64,000 nt of DNA. Source: Agathobacter sp. (GTDB taxonomy: Bacteria; Bacillota; Clostridia; Lachnospirales; Lachnospiraceae). A program made the translations under genes and the position numbers. The stretch spans positions 1 through 64,000 of the forward strand of contig JAFQRZ010000012.1 of assembly GCA_017409825.1 (NCBI GenBank). The letters run 5' to 3'. Below are positions 33,937-42,773 of this stretch, one piece after another. The notes beneath the pieces are model-generated. The model did not search any database and was not told the origin of the DNA. It saw only the letters and a list, made by a program, of their open reading frames with translations. Numbering within the stretch: position 1 is the stretch's first letter; each line of letters opens with the position of its first letter.

Positions 33937-34722
33937 TTATTCTTCTAAATATGCTTTAATTTCAGCAAAGTCTACCACACATTCATCATCCCAGATTCCT
34001 ACCGTAATCTGACTGGCAAAGGTATAAAAATAAATCTGTGCATCATTTTCATCTTCGCGGCTGAACTTATACACAATGACAGTCTCTTTCTCTGGATCTA
34101 CTACCCAATATTCTCTTACCCCTGCTTCTGCATATTTTCCCAATTTAATAGTCATATCTTTTTTCTTAGTGCTTTTTGATAAAACTTCTACCACCAAGTC
34201 TGGTGCTCCATCTAAATATCTCTCTGTAAACTTATCCTTTTGACAAACAACCGTAATATCCGGAACCACCATTGTTTTGTCATCACAATCCAAGCGAACA
34301 TCAACTCCCGCTCCAAAAATCTCACATTTCCCCTTTTTCTTTTTTACATAAGTCTTAAAAGCGAAATCAATTTCTCCAACTATACGCTGGTGCTTAATGC
34401 CAGGCATTGACACATGATATATCACACCATCAATCAACTCGATTCGCTCGTCCTCCGGCCAATTATAATAGTCCTCCACTGTATATTCGCCCTGTCTCTT
34501 GGTAGGCTTACTACCATACTGCACCGCAGCTTCACTAACTTTGGAAGTCGAATAGTCCTCCAACACAGTCTCAATCGCAAGTAACGTCTCATATCGAGGC
34601 GACTGTGTAGCTCCGCTAAATACCTTCTGCACCGTACTAAGTGGCACTCCCGACATATCTGCAATCTGCTCATAGGAGTAACCTAATTCTTTTTTCCGCT
34701 CTTTCATCTCTGACAGTGTCAT
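33937..34722 (-). CDS. HTH fused to Uma2-type nuclease-like domain
   Basis: Protein of 261 aa. Residues 1-50 form an XRE-like helix-turn-helix (YSYEQIADMSGVPLSTVQ). Residues about 80-255 are a Uma2/DUF820 domain of the PD-(D/E)xK fold, with PDITVVCQ, PDLVVEVLSKST and YAEAGVREYWVVD supplying the acidic and lysine residues. Uma2 proteins are numerous in cyanobacteria and lineage-specific elsewhere; their function is unresolved. The HTH and the repeats in its promoter suggest autoregulation. Start supported by AGGAGG upstream. Confidence 0.82.
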   Translation of the reverse strand: MTLSEMKERKKELGYSYEQIADMSGVPLSTVQKVFSGATQSPRYETLLAIETVLEDYSTSKVSEAAVQYGSKPTKRQGEYTVEDYYNWPEDERIELIDGVIYHVSMPGIKHQRIVGEIDFAFKTYVKKKKGKCEIFGAGVDVRLDCDDKTMVVPDITVVCQKDKFTERYLDGAPDLVVEVLSKSTKKKDMTIKLGKYAEAGVREYWVVDPEKETVIVYKFSREDENDAQIYFYTFASQITVGIWDDECVVDFAEIKAYLEE

Positions 34723-34743
34723 GTTCCGCCTCCTTTACCGTAA

Positions 34744-34813
34744 TTTCCATTTTATTTCCATCTCTCCCTTCATTATATCCATATTCTTTCCATTCGTCAA
34801 TATTCTTTCCATT
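34744..34813 (-). promoter_or_regulatory. promoter with ATGGAAA repeats before HTH-Uma2
   Basis: TTGACG (34800-34795), 17-nt spacer, TATAAT (34777-34772). Two identical 14-bp repeats (34781-34794 and 34800-34813) overlap the spacer and -35 with a 19-bp period, and two more ATGGAAA copies (34744-34750, 34755-34761) lie downstream. Probable autorepressor sites. Confidence 0.55.
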
Positions 34814-34820
34814 GAACAAG

Positions 34821-34895
34821 AAAAACGGGCTACATATATTCATTTAGAAGCCTTATGCCAATACAGCGATAAATGAATATATGTAGCCCGTTTTT
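34821..34895 (+). repeat. family-2 palindromic element, copy H
   Basis: Exactly 75 bp: perfect 26-nt arms (34821-34846, 34870-34895) around the 23-nt loop 34847-34869 shared with copy D in opposite orientation. On the minus strand it ends in TTTTTCTT and is the likely secDF terminator. Confidence 0.85.
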
Positions 34896-34917
34896 CGTGG
34901 TTTATAGAAAACTTTAT

Positions 34918-37170
34918 TTATTCAGTTTTTGCTTTAATACGAACCTTCATCTCATACCACAACTCTGTTGCAATGAAAAGTGAAGAATATGTACCTGCCA
35001 GCATACCAATCATAAGTGGCAATGCAAATTCTTTAATAGCTGGCACGCCTATGATATAAAGAAGCACTACCATTACAAGAGTTGTAAATGATGTATACAT
35101 ACTTCTAGTAAGCGTCTGTGTAAGGGAACGATTTGCTACCTCATACCAGCTTTCTGGAGTCTGTCTCTTAATCGTAGTTAAGTTTTCACGGATACGGTCA
35201 AATACAACAATTGTATTATTAATTGAGTAACCTACTACAGTAAGTACACAAGCAATTAATGTATTACCTACTGTAATACGTAGTAACGCATATGCTGCTA
35301 AAACAACGAATACATCATGCACTAATGCAAGGATTGCACTGGTTGCAAAACGCAAATCCTTAAATCTAAGACGAATATAAACAAGCATAAAGAAACATGC
35401 CACGATTACTGCAATGATTGCGCTCTGTCGCATTTCACCACTTACAGTTGAGCTGATACTCTGAGAAGAAATCGTATCTTCGTCTACACCAAATTCTTTT
35501 ACAAGCATTGCATTCAATGCTTCTCTTTCTTCTAAAGAAAGGGTTCTTGTTTTTAACACGACATCTGTACTTTCATCTACTGTAGTAGCTTGTACAGTTG
35601 CACCACCAAGCACCTTTGATACCTGTGGAATAATTTTCTTTTCAATATCTTCAATGGTATATGTTTTTTCAAAATCTACCGTTGTAGAAGTACCGCCTGC
35701 AAATTCGATACCATAGTTAAATGCATTTCCACTTGTAGCACCATGAAATGCCATTCCACCAATGCCTGCTACAATAATCGCAACAGAAATCGCAAACCAA
35801 AGAACTCTGCGTTTTAAGAAATCAATGCTCTTAATTTCTTTTGCCGCACCATAGAATTTCTTATCTTTAAATCCCACTGCATAAAATGCCTGCATCAAAT
35901 ATTTTGCGATAATCAAAGCAGTAAACATAGACATAATGATAGAAATCATAAGTGTGTATGCAAAGCCCTTTACTGTACCAGAACCCAAAATCATAAGTAC
36001 AACTGCTGCAATAAATGTAGTTACATTTCCGTCGACAATCGCTGACATGGCTTTTTTATAGCCATTCTTAATCGACATAGAAACAGAGGTACCTGCTGCA
36101 ATTTCTTCTTTGATTCGGGCAAAGGTAACTACATTTGCATCTACCGCCATACCAATACCGAGAATAATACCTGCAATACCTGGTAACGTAAGTGTTATTT
36201 CAAATAACTGCACAAAGGTTATTGTTGCAAAAGTATAAATACCAAGTGCAATAGTTGCCACCACACCTGGCAAACGGTATACCGCAATCATAAATAACAT
36301 GATAATAAGCAAACCAATTCCTGCAGCCATAACACTCGTAGTAAGTGCCTGACTACCTAACTGCGCGCCAACCACATTCGACTCTAATTCTTCTAACTTC
36401 AAACTAATCGCACCAATTCGAATGAAGGTTGCTAGTTCCTCAGCATCTGCAAACTCTCTCGAGCCAGAAATTACACATTCTCCATTGGTAATCGCTTCTT
36501 CTACCGTTGGCACACTGATAAAATGATCATCGTAGTAAATTGCAATGGTATCATTATTTTTGGCAGCCTCTTTCGTTGCTTCGCCAAAAATCTTAGCCGC
36601 TTCATCTGTAAATGTCAAAGAAACAATCGGCTGATTTCCGCCATACTGATCTGGCATATAACCCGCCTGTGCTGATTTTACATCATTACCAGTTAAAATC
36701 ACCGAACCATTTTCAATCAATTCTTCCAATTTGTAATTCAGTTTATATGCAACCTCTTCATCGCTTGTAGAATCATAAGAATAGTTCGCTTTTCCATCTG
36801 CATTTTTTGCAGTGATAAAATATAATGCCCCTGGACTTCCCAGTTCTTCTAACACTGCATTCGCATCAAACACACCAGGAATCTCAACCGTGATTCTATC
36901 TTCGCCTACCTGATATACTGCATATTCTGTACTATAGTTTTCCGCTCTTTCTTCTAATTTTGCAATTGTATCATTGATATCTGTCTGTGTCGGATTTTCT
37001 GTCATAATCTGATATGTAATGGAAACGCCACCAGATAAATCCAATCCCAGAATAATAGACTGGTCTCCCTTGGAAGTGGTATCCTTCAAAACATTCACTC
37101 CATAAAACCCAAGGCCAGCCAACAACACAACTACCGCAAGAATAATTGCAATCGCCTTATTTTTTTTCAT
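34918..37170 (-). CDS. secDF: SecDF protein translocase subunit, fused
   Basis: Single polypeptide of 750 aa joining SecD and SecF, the proton-driven accessory of the SecYEG translocase. Twelve membrane segments in two groups are separated by periplasmic-type P1 domains. SecD-type GLDLSGGVSITYQI is near 32-45 and a SecF-type NYGIEFAGGTSTTVDF segment near 470. The ATG at 37170 has GAGAGG upstream and leads straight into a hydrophobic segment; the 15-codon upstream extension is unlikely. Fused SecDF is common in Firmicutes. The TIGR04086 gene lies just upstream. Confidence 0.95.
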   Translation of the reverse strand: MKKNKAIAIILAVVVLLAGLGFYGVNVLKDTTSKGDQSIILGLDLSGGVSITYQIMTENPTQTDINDTIAKLEERAENYSTEYAVYQVGEDRITVEIPGVFDANAVLEELGSPGALYFITAKNADGKANYSYDSTSDEEVAYKLNYKLEELIENGSVILTGNDVKSAQAGYMPDQYGGNQPIVSLTFTDEAAKIFGEATKEAAKNNDTIAIYYDDHFISVPTVEEAITNGECVISGSREFADAEELATFIRIGAISLKLEELESNVVGAQLGSQALTTSVMAAGIGLLIIMLFMIAVYRLPGVVATIALGIYTFATITFVQLFEITLTLPGIAGIILGIGMAVDANVVTFARIKEEIAAGTSVSMSIKNGYKKAMSAIVDGNVTTFIAAVVLMILGSGTVKGFAYTLMISIIMSMFTALIIAKYLMQAFYAVGFKDKKFYGAAKEIKSIDFLKRRVLWFAISVAIIVAGIGGMAFHGATSGNAFNYGIEFAGGTSTTVDFEKTYTIEDIEKKIIPQVSKVLGGATVQATTVDESTDVVLKTRTLSLEEREALNAMLVKEFGVDEDTISSQSISSTVSGEMRQSAIIAVIVACFFMLVYIRLRFKDLRFATSAILALVHDVFVVLAAYALLRITVGNTLIACVLTVVGYSINNTIVVFDRIRENLTTIKRQTPESWYEVANRSLTQTLTRSMYTSFTTLVMVVLLYIIGVPAIKEFALPLMIGMLAGTYSSLFIATELWYEMKVRIKAKTE

Positions 37171-37228
37171 ATCTGTAACCTCTCTAAAAAATACTAACGA
37201 AAAACATTGTAGCACAAAAAGGGAGCAT

Positions 37229-37594
37229 TTACAATATCCGACCTAAGAAGGTGCTACTCGTCAAAAGGAGCCAAATCATAAGCCATCTATCTGAGATTTC
37301 GAAAGGATTTTGGAGCACAAAAATAGACACCGCAAATAAAAGCAGCATAAATATTCCACTAAGACAAAACACCTCTAATCCTCTTCCTCTTAAACCCATC
37401 TTCTCTTTATTTAATATCTTTAAAGTCATCCCTCCTGCAAATCCTGCCAATATGTATGTAACAATGATTCCTGCCATAGCTTTATCTGCATACCATTTAA
37501 GGAAATAGGTGAGTGTACTCACTACGAATAATGCAAGCAACGCTGTGAGCATCATTATTATAATGGCAATTCCAAAACTTCTAATTTTTCTCAT
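37229..37594 (-). CDS. TIGR04086 family membrane protein
   Basis: Protein of 121 aa with four hydrophobic segments, matching the small TIGR04086 family that in Clostridia often sits beside secDF/yajC. The AGFAGGMTLKILNKEKMGLRGRG loop region between helices 2 and 3 is typical (the string continues beyond what is shown). The ATG at 37594 is directly preceded by GGAGGG; an ATG four codons upstream overlaps that site. Role unknown, possibly linked to translocase function by position, 58 nt ahead of secDF. Confidence 0.78.
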   Translation of the reverse strand: MRKIRSFGIAIIIMMLTALLALFVVSTLTYFLKWYADKAMAGIIVTYILAGFAGGMTLKILNKEKMGLRGRGLEVFCLSGIFMLLLFAVSIFVLQNPFEISDRWLMIWLLLTSSTFLGRIL

Positions 37595-37679
37595 AAGGCC
37601 CTCCATTCACCCTATTTTATGAGAAAAAAAGTGGCTTCATTCTATAAATTTATGATTTTCTCTTGACTGTGAAGTTATA

Positions 37680-37850
37680 ATTTGCATCTCGCCCTGCAAC
37701 ACTCGACCTTCGCCACTTCGTGGCTTTCCGTCGCTTTACAAGCGACTCAGCTCTCGCGCGTTGGCTAGTCGCCAACGCTTATGGTAAAAATAAAGTGCTG
37801 TTGCAAGCAAGCTTGCACAGCACTTATTTTTTCCATTTCGCATGGCTCGT
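37680..37850. other. hairpin-rich spacer after asnS
   Basis: No gene is seen. Successive short stems are GCCAC/GTGGC (37712-37724), GTCGC/GCGAC (37730-37746) and GCGTTGGC/GCCAACGC (37758-37778), followed by the asnS terminator (37793-37825). The string-of-hairpins layout and the terminal hairpin core match the spacer at 5940-6181. Confidence 0.5.
37793..37825 (-). terminator. terminator of asnS with shared core
   Basis: Stem 37793-37808/37811-37825 with one bulged T, followed on the minus strand by TTTATTTTT. The centre (37800-37818) is identical over 19 nt to that at 6155-6173, with unrelated outer base pairs. Confidence 0.8.
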
Positions 37851-39242
37851 TTATAATTCGCAGTTGTTTACCGTACGTGGGAATGGAATTACGTCACGGA
37901 TATTGCTCATACCAGTGAGGTACATTACGCAACGTTCAAATCCAAGACCAAAGCCTGCATGTCTTGCAGAACCATATTTACGAAGGTCAAGGTAGAAGCC
38001 GTAATCTTCTTCGTTCAGTCCCATTTCTTTGATACGTGCAAGGAGCTTATCGTAGTCATCTTCACGCTGAGAACCACCGATGATTTCGCCGATACCAGGT
38101 ACAAGACAGTCTACTGCAGCTACTGTTTTGCCATCTTCGTTCAGTTTCATATAGAATGCTTTGATATCCTTTGGATAATCTGTAACGAATACTGGACGTT
38201 TGAATACTTCTTCTGTTAAATATCTTTCATGTTCAGTCTGTAAATCACAACCCCATGATACTTTGTAATCGAAGTTGTCATTGTTCTTTGCAAGGATGTC
38301 GATTGCCTCTGTGTAGGTTACGCGAGCAAAATCGTTGCTTACTACGTTTTCAAGACGGTCTAATAAACCTTTGTCTACGAAGTTGTTGAAAAATGCCATT
38401 TCTTCTGGAGCATTTTCAAGCACATAATTGATTACATATTTAAGCATGCTTTCTGCAAGCATCATGTTGTCCTGTAAATCAGCGAATGCGATTTCTGGCT
38501 CAATCATCCAGAACTCTGCCGCATGACGAGTTGTGTTCGAATTTTCTGCACGGAAGGTTGGTCCAAATGTGTAGATATTCTTGAATGCCATCGCATAAGT
38601 TTCACCATTTAACTGACCAGATACTGTAAGGTTAGTTGGCTTGTTGAAGAAGTCCTGAGAGAAATCTACTTTGCCCTCTTCTGTCATAGGTACATTTGCT
38701 AAATCAAGAGTTGTAACCTGGAACATTTCGCCAGCACCTTCACAGTCGCTACCAGTGATAAGTGGTGTGTGTACATATACGAAATCTCTTTCCTGGAAGA
38801 ATTTGTGAATCGCATAAGCACATAAAGAACGCACACGGAATACCGCTTCAAATGTGTTTGTTCTAGGTCTTAAGTGAGAAATTGTTCTTAAATATTCAAA
38901 TGTATGGCGTTTTTTCTGAAGTGGGTAGTCTGGTGTAGATGCACCTTCTACAATAACTTCTGCTGCCTGAATTTCAAATGGCTGTTTTGCTTCTGGTGTA
39001 GGAACGAGCTGACCTTTTACGATAAGTGCAGCACCTACATTTGTTTTTTCGATTTCTGCAAAGTTTGCAAGAGCATCTGAATATACCACCTGAATTGGTT
39101 CAAAAAATGTACCATCGTTGATTACGAGGAAACCAAAGTTTTTTGAACTACGGTTGCTACGTACCCATCCACCGATGGTTACTTCTGTGTTTTCATATTT
39201 TTTCTGGTCACGGAATATATCCCTAATGTTTACTAAATCCAT
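37851..39242 (-). CDS. asnS: asparaginyl-tRNA synthetase
   Basis: Class IIb synthetase of 463 aa. The N-terminal OB-fold anticodon-binding domain contains [18 protein letters not shown], and the class II core has [20 protein letters not shown] (motif 2) and the motif 3 segment [15 protein letters not shown]. The second ATG (39242) lies 8 nt after GGAG and was preferred to the ATG two codons earlier, which is only 2 nt away. It follows the FKBP lipoprotein gene by 13 nt and may share its transcript. Confidence 0.96.
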   Translation of the reverse strand: MDLVNIRDIFRDQKKYENTEVTIGGWVRSNRSSKNFGFLVINDGTFFEPIQVVYSDALANFAEIEKTNVGAALIVKGQLVPTPEAKQPFEIQAAEVIVEGASTPDYPLQKKRHTFEYLRTISHLRPRTNTFEAVFRVRSLCAYAIHKFFQERDFVYVHTPLITGSDCEGAGEMFQVTTLDLANVPMTEEGKVDFSQDFFNKPTNLTVSGQLNGETYAMAFKNIYTFGPTFRAENSNTTRHAAEFWMIEPEIAFADLQDNMMLAESMLKYVINYVLENAPEEMAFFNNFVDKGLLDRLENVVSNDFARVTYTEAIDILAKNNDNFDYKVSWGCDLQTEHERYLTEEVFKRPVFVTDYPKDIKAFYMKLNEDGKTVAAVDCLVPGIGEIIGGSQREDDYDKLLARIKEMGLNEEDYGFYLDLRKYGSARHAGFGLGFERCVMYLTGMSNIRDVIPFPRTVNNCEL

Positions 39243-39255
39243 TTTCATATCTCCT

Positions 39256-40368
39256 TTACTGATAATTTTCGATTACGTAATCTCTCACTGCTTCCTGATT
39301 TAAGAAATATGCCTTTCCTTCTGCCACATTTCCTACACCAAGCATTTTATAAATATTCTCTTCTTTTGCAAAGAAGTCATTACCCTCTAATGTTCCTGCT
39401 GTTGTCATAATCGTTGCAACGTAATCCGACAATTCTTCTTCATCAACCTTTAATCCAGCATCCTTTACAATTGCCTCGAATACCAATTCTGCTTTAATTT
39501 GTGACTGCAAAGAAGCCGCCCACTGTACCTTAATGGCATCTAATGTTGTTCCATAGTAAGATAAATAGGTTTTTAAATCGACCTTTGTACAATATAACTC
39601 TGTAAAAAGCTCCTGATATTCTTCCAAACGATAATTCAAATATTCCTCTGGAATATCAAAGGTACTCTTTTCAATCACATAATTGATGAGGAAATTATAT
39701 GCCACTTCTTCTTTCATTATCTGCATGAAATCTGCTACGGTAGAAACGTCATAGCTCTTTTTGAATGTTTCTGCAACCATCGCATCGGTAATTGTTTCTG
39801 GTGTTACCTCGGCATAAATCGCTTTTACAGTAAATTCAAAGGTAGTTTCCTTTCCAGCTAAATCTGCATTTCCATAGTTATCTGGGAATGTAACATTATG
39901 ACTGGTCTTTTCACCAACTTTTGCGCCAACAAGTCCATCTGTGAAACCAGCGATAAATCCGCCAGCAGATTCTCCTGTAGAAGTATCAATTCCACAGTTA
40001 TTCGCTACGTCAATCCATTGATCTGTTGCAGCACCGCCATCAAAAGCGACTCCATCTAGATAGCCTTTGTAATCTGTTTTTACAATGTCACCCTTCTGCA
40101 CGGTATCACGATCCTTCACTTCCATCACTCCGATACCCGCACTGTAAACCACATTACTGAAGTAAGCCTTTACTTTTTCATCTGTTACTTCGTAATCTCC
40201 AGTTAGAATCGTTGCAAAATCCTTATAATCTGCAAGTGTCGTAATGGATGGCTGCTTTACATCTTTATTGCTATCCTTCTGAGTATCATCTTTATTTGAA
40301 TCACCGCATGCCCCCAAGGATAAGGCCATAACAGCGCACAATAATACTGCTAATAATCTTTTTTTCAT
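39256..40368 (-). CDS. FKBP-type peptidyl-prolyl isomerase lipoprotein
   Basis: Secreted lipoprotein of 370 aa. The signal peptide ends in LGAC with C21 as the lipid anchor. An FKBP domain follows at about 85-195 ([35 protein letters not shown]), then a helical trigger-factor-like C-terminal domain of some 170 aa. It is likely a folding factor for exported proteins on the outside of the membrane. Resembles trigger factor without the ribosome-binding domain. GGAGAG lies upstream of the ATG. Confidence 0.88.
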   Translation of the reverse strand: MKKRLLAVLLCAVMALSLGACGDSNKDDTQKDSNKDVKQPSITTLADYKDFATILTGDYEVTDEKVKAYFSNVVYSAGIGVMEVKDRDTVQKGDIVKTDYKGYLDGVAFDGGAATDQWIDVANNCGIDTSTGESAGGFIAGFTDGLVGAKVGEKTSHNVTFPDNYGNADLAGKETTFEFTVKAIYAEVTPETITDAMVAETFKKSYDVSTVADFMQIMKEEVAYNFLINYVIEKSTFDIPEEYLNYRLEEYQELFTELYCTKVDLKTYLSYYGTTLDAIKVQWAASLQSQIKAELVFEAIVKDAGLKVDEEELSDYVATIMTTAGTLEGNDFFAKEENIYKMLGVGNVAEGKAYFLNQEAVRDYVIENYQ

Positions 40369-40522
40369 AATATTTCTCTCCTTACTAAACTACAGTAAAT
40401 TTATGAACCGTTAAATGATATCATATTTTTTCCAAAAATACAAATACTTACGCATATTCACGTTGATTTTTTTTCTGTTTTTTGTTAAAATGTTCGTTAG
40501 TGAAATTAAAGGAGGGAAAAAT

Positions 40523-41041
40523 ATGGAACCAGGCACAATCGTCTTGTTAGTTGTCATCGCAATTACTATCGCTGCTATGGTTGGTTTATATTTCTTTGGC
40601 AAAAAGACACAGGCCAAGAAAGAAGAGCAGGATGCTCAAATGGCAGCTGTTGCACAGACCGTATCTATGTTGATTATTGATAAGAAAAAATTAAAAATAA
40701 AAGATTCTGGACTTCCACAGGCAGTCATCGACCAGACACCTTGGTATGCACGTATGACCAAGCTTCCAGTTGTAAAAGCAAAAGTTGGTCCTAAGGTTAT
40801 GACCTTAATTGCTGATGAAGCTATCTTCGCAGACATCCCTGTGAAAAAAGAAGTAAAAGCAACTGTTAGCGGCATTTACATCACCGCTGTAAGAGGCCTT
40901 CGTGGACCACTGGAAAAACCAGAAGGAAAGAAATCTTGGCGTGCAAAATTGAAAGACAAATATGATAGCTTAAACGCAGAACTTGAAGCTGATAAAAAAG
41001 CGGAAGAAGCTAAAAAAGCGAAAAAAACCAAGAAGAAATAA
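40523..41041 (+). CDS. single-pass membrane protein with Lys-rich tail
   Basis: Unrecognised protein of 172 aa. An N-terminal membrane helix (about 4-24, TIVLLVVIAITIAAMVGLYF) is followed by a cytoplasmic domain of about 110 residues and a highly basic, alanine-lysine tail ending KKTKKK. The ATG at 40523 follows GGAGGG; an upstream frame of 36 codons is AT-rich and not supported. The tail may bind nucleic acid or acidic membranes. Monocistronic with a strong terminator. No function is assigned. Confidence 0.7.
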   Translation: MEPGTIVLLVVIAITIAAMVGLYFFGKKTQAKKEEQDAQMAAVAQTVSMLIIDKKKLKIKDSGLPQAVIDQTPWYARMTKLPVVKAKVGPKVMTLIADEAIFADIPVKKEVKATVSGIYITAVRGLRGPLEKPEGKKSWRAKLKDKYDSLNAELEADKKAEEAKKAKKTKKK

Positions 41042-41046
41042 ACAAA

Positions 41047-41075
41047 AAGGGGGGCTAAAGAGCCCCCTTATTTTT
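41047..41075. terminator. bidirectional terminator between convergent genes
   Basis: AAGGGGGGCT-AAAG-AGCCCCCTT followed by ATTTTT on the plus strand and TTTTTG on the minus strand. It serves the 40523 gene and the DUF1934 gene. Confidence 0.85.
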
Positions 41076-41517
41076 ATAACTTAAATTCCTTAATTCCTTT
41101 GGATTTCACATTAATCCTGATATTGCAGTCCGCCACAAACTCCTGATTCATTTCCATCGCATATTCAACCACGATATCCATCTCATGCTCAGATTCTTTG
41201 ATTTCAACCTTTTTTCCATCAATTCCCATCATCAGACTTCCATACGGTGTATAGTAATGTGTAATATTCTTCACTTTTTCCTCAAAAACCATGTGAACAT
41301 TTACCACACCACTTTTGGTAAGCTCCATCTGTCCGTCTGAAATCTTGATGCGATTCTTGGTTACCTGAGATTCGCCCTCCATCACCTCGTCATAGAGAAT
41401 ATAGTGCTTCTTATTTTTATAAAAATACTCGCCAGAAACAATCATTTCGATTGGTTCACCATCGGTTTCTGGTCCATTCTGCAAACCACAAATCGTAACT
41501 ATTACTTCTTTTGTCAT
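41074..41517 (-). CDS. DUF1934 family protein
   Basis: Protein of 147 aa belonging to DUF1934, small beta-barrel proteins related to Bacillus YwiB. Typical features are the alternating strands with KKHYILYDEVMEG near 36-48 and THYYTPYGSLMMGI near 86-99. Function unknown. It lies 61 nt after spoIIR and may be the last gene of the ger-spoIIR transcript. No signal peptide. Confidence 0.82.
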   Translation of the reverse strand: MTKEVIVTICGLQNGPETDGEPIEMIVSGEYFYKNKKHYILYDEVMEGESQVTKNRIKISDGQMELTKSGVVNVHMVFEEKVKNITHYYTPYGSLMMGIDGKKVEIKESEHEMDIVVEYAMEMNQEFVADCNIRINVKSKGIKEFKL

Positions 41518-41578
41518 TTCAAAATCCTCAATACTATATTTTAAAAATATTTTCTGTACAAGGATACATTATATCATC

Positions 41579-42181
41579 TTACCGAAAGAATTCAAGAAAT
41601 TTAAACCGAACCTTCACCTCTTTCGATTCGAATACATCTGCATACTCCCACGGGCTTAATACTTCTTTCAATGCCTCTCCCGCCTCTTCTTCTACTACTT
41701 CGAATACTGAACCACGAAAACACATATTAGGATAAAGCACACACCACCAGTTTTGGCCTTCCCCTTCCCCAATTACAATCTGAAGAGCCTCATACTCCCC
41801 CTTTGGAAAGGTATACGTACCATAGGTTTTCTCTGGGAAATCAGTACGTGTAATGCGTGCCGTTACGCTATAATCATATCCATTTTCTGCCAAAGTGTTT
41901 TCTGCAACTGTAACAATATCCGGGATATACTCTCCTACAATCTGCTTCGTTTCCGCTAAACTTTCCGCATCTTCCAAAAGTGGCTGCAAATACACACCAA
42001 CTGCGTCACGTACCTTTTCCTTCACCGCCTGGTCTGCATCACTGTCGCTATTCGCCAACACATGAAAACGCAAAATTTTCGAAGCAATGGATGGCTGCAA
42101 CAAATCATGTCCTAATACCATTGTCCATATATATAGAAAAACAATTGCTCCCGCAAGAATATAAAATAATGTATGCTTCAT
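41579..42181 (-). CDS. spoIIR: stage II sporulation protein R
   Basis: Signal protein of 200 aa, made in the forespore under sigma-F and exported, which triggers SpoIIGA to process pro-sigma-E in the mother cell. An N-terminal membrane/signal segment (about 3-20) precedes ILRFHVLANSDSDADQAVK and the NWWCVLYPNMCF segment typical of SpoIIR. The ATG at 42181 is 8 nt after GGAGG. It starts 16 nt after the GerAC-like gene, and a candidate sigma-F promoter lies in the end of that gene (42211-42240). Confidence 0.95.
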   Translation of the reverse strand: MKHTLFYILAGAIVFLYIWTMVLGHDLLQPSIASKILRFHVLANSDSDADQAVKEKVRDAVGVYLQPLLEDAESLAETKQIVGEYIPDIVTVAENTLAENGYDYSVTARITRTDFPEKTYGTYTFPKGEYEALQIVIGEGEGQNWWCVLYPNMCFRGSVFEVVEEEAGEALKEVLSPWEYADVFESKEVKVRFKFLEFFR

Positions 42182-42197
42182 TTCTTCATCCTCCATA

Positions 42198-42773
42198 TCA
42201 TTCTATTTCAGATTCTTGCCAGCTTTTACCAGATGTATTCACATATCCTTTCCATTCCACGAAATTTTCTTCTACATCCAAATAGGGTAAATATAACACC
42301 ATCATCTGATTTTCTTTTTCATCCAGCAAATCGCCCAGTGTTAGTAATCTATCCTTCTTTTCCTCATGCTTTTTCAAATACTCTTCCAGATATGTGCCCA
42401 AATCCTGTGAAATATTTTTCTCCATTTCAAACAAATCATCTATATCATCTACCACACAAACATAAGTATTACGGGGAAATTTTTCTGTTTCTGCCAGTTC
42501 TTCCAGCATTGCCTCATATTGACTTTTCTGCTCCAACAAATCTTCTTCCAGCACCAGAACTTTTAAATGTGCATAATCTCGCTCCTTCGCACCTAGCTTT
42601 CCCGTATCATCCTCTTTCGAAAACGCATCCTGATAGCTCACTTTTCCATTCTCATATTCCACGGCTGTCAGCATCGGAAAGCAACGATCCTCTAGCTCCG
42701 TCGTACTACACCCTACCAAGAGAAGGCTTGCAAGAACAATCAGCATACTCCTTTTCATTCTATATTTCCGCAT
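42198..42773 (-). CDS. short GerAC-like germination lipoprotein
   Basis: Lipoprotein of 191 aa with lipobox LVGC (C22), in the place of the C subunit of a Ger receptor. Normal Ger(x)C proteins have about 350-400 aa with three domains; this one has roughly the N-terminal domain only (ELEDRCFPMLTAVEYENG start). It is not an obvious frameshift, because spoIIR begins 16 nt after its stop. Start codon overlaps the gerAB stop by one base (TAATG). It is either a naturally reduced subunit or a decayed one. Confidence 0.72.
   Translation of the reverse strand: MRKYRMKRSMLIVLASLLLVGCSTTELEDRCFPMLTAVEYENGKVSYQDAFSKEDDTGKLGAKERDYAHLKVLVLEEDLLEQKSQYEAMLEELAETEKFPRNTYVCVVDDIDDLFEMEKNISQDLGTYLEEYLKKHEEKKDRLLTLGDLLDEKENQMMVLYLPYLDVEENFVEWKGYVNTSGKSWQESEIE
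42211..42240 (-). promoter_or_regulatory. candidate sigma-F promoter of spoIIR
   Basis: GAATA (42240-42236), 15-nt spacer, GGCAAGAATC (42220-42211), close to the forespore sigma-F pattern. It lies inside the 3' end of the GerAC-like gene, about 30 nt upstream of spoIIR. Confidence 0.4.

Noticed and set aside
42182-42773. Frameshifted full-length gerC pseudogene
   Set aside because: No remaining gerC coding sequence follows the stop; spoIIR starts 16 nt later, so a simple frameshift does not explain the short protein.
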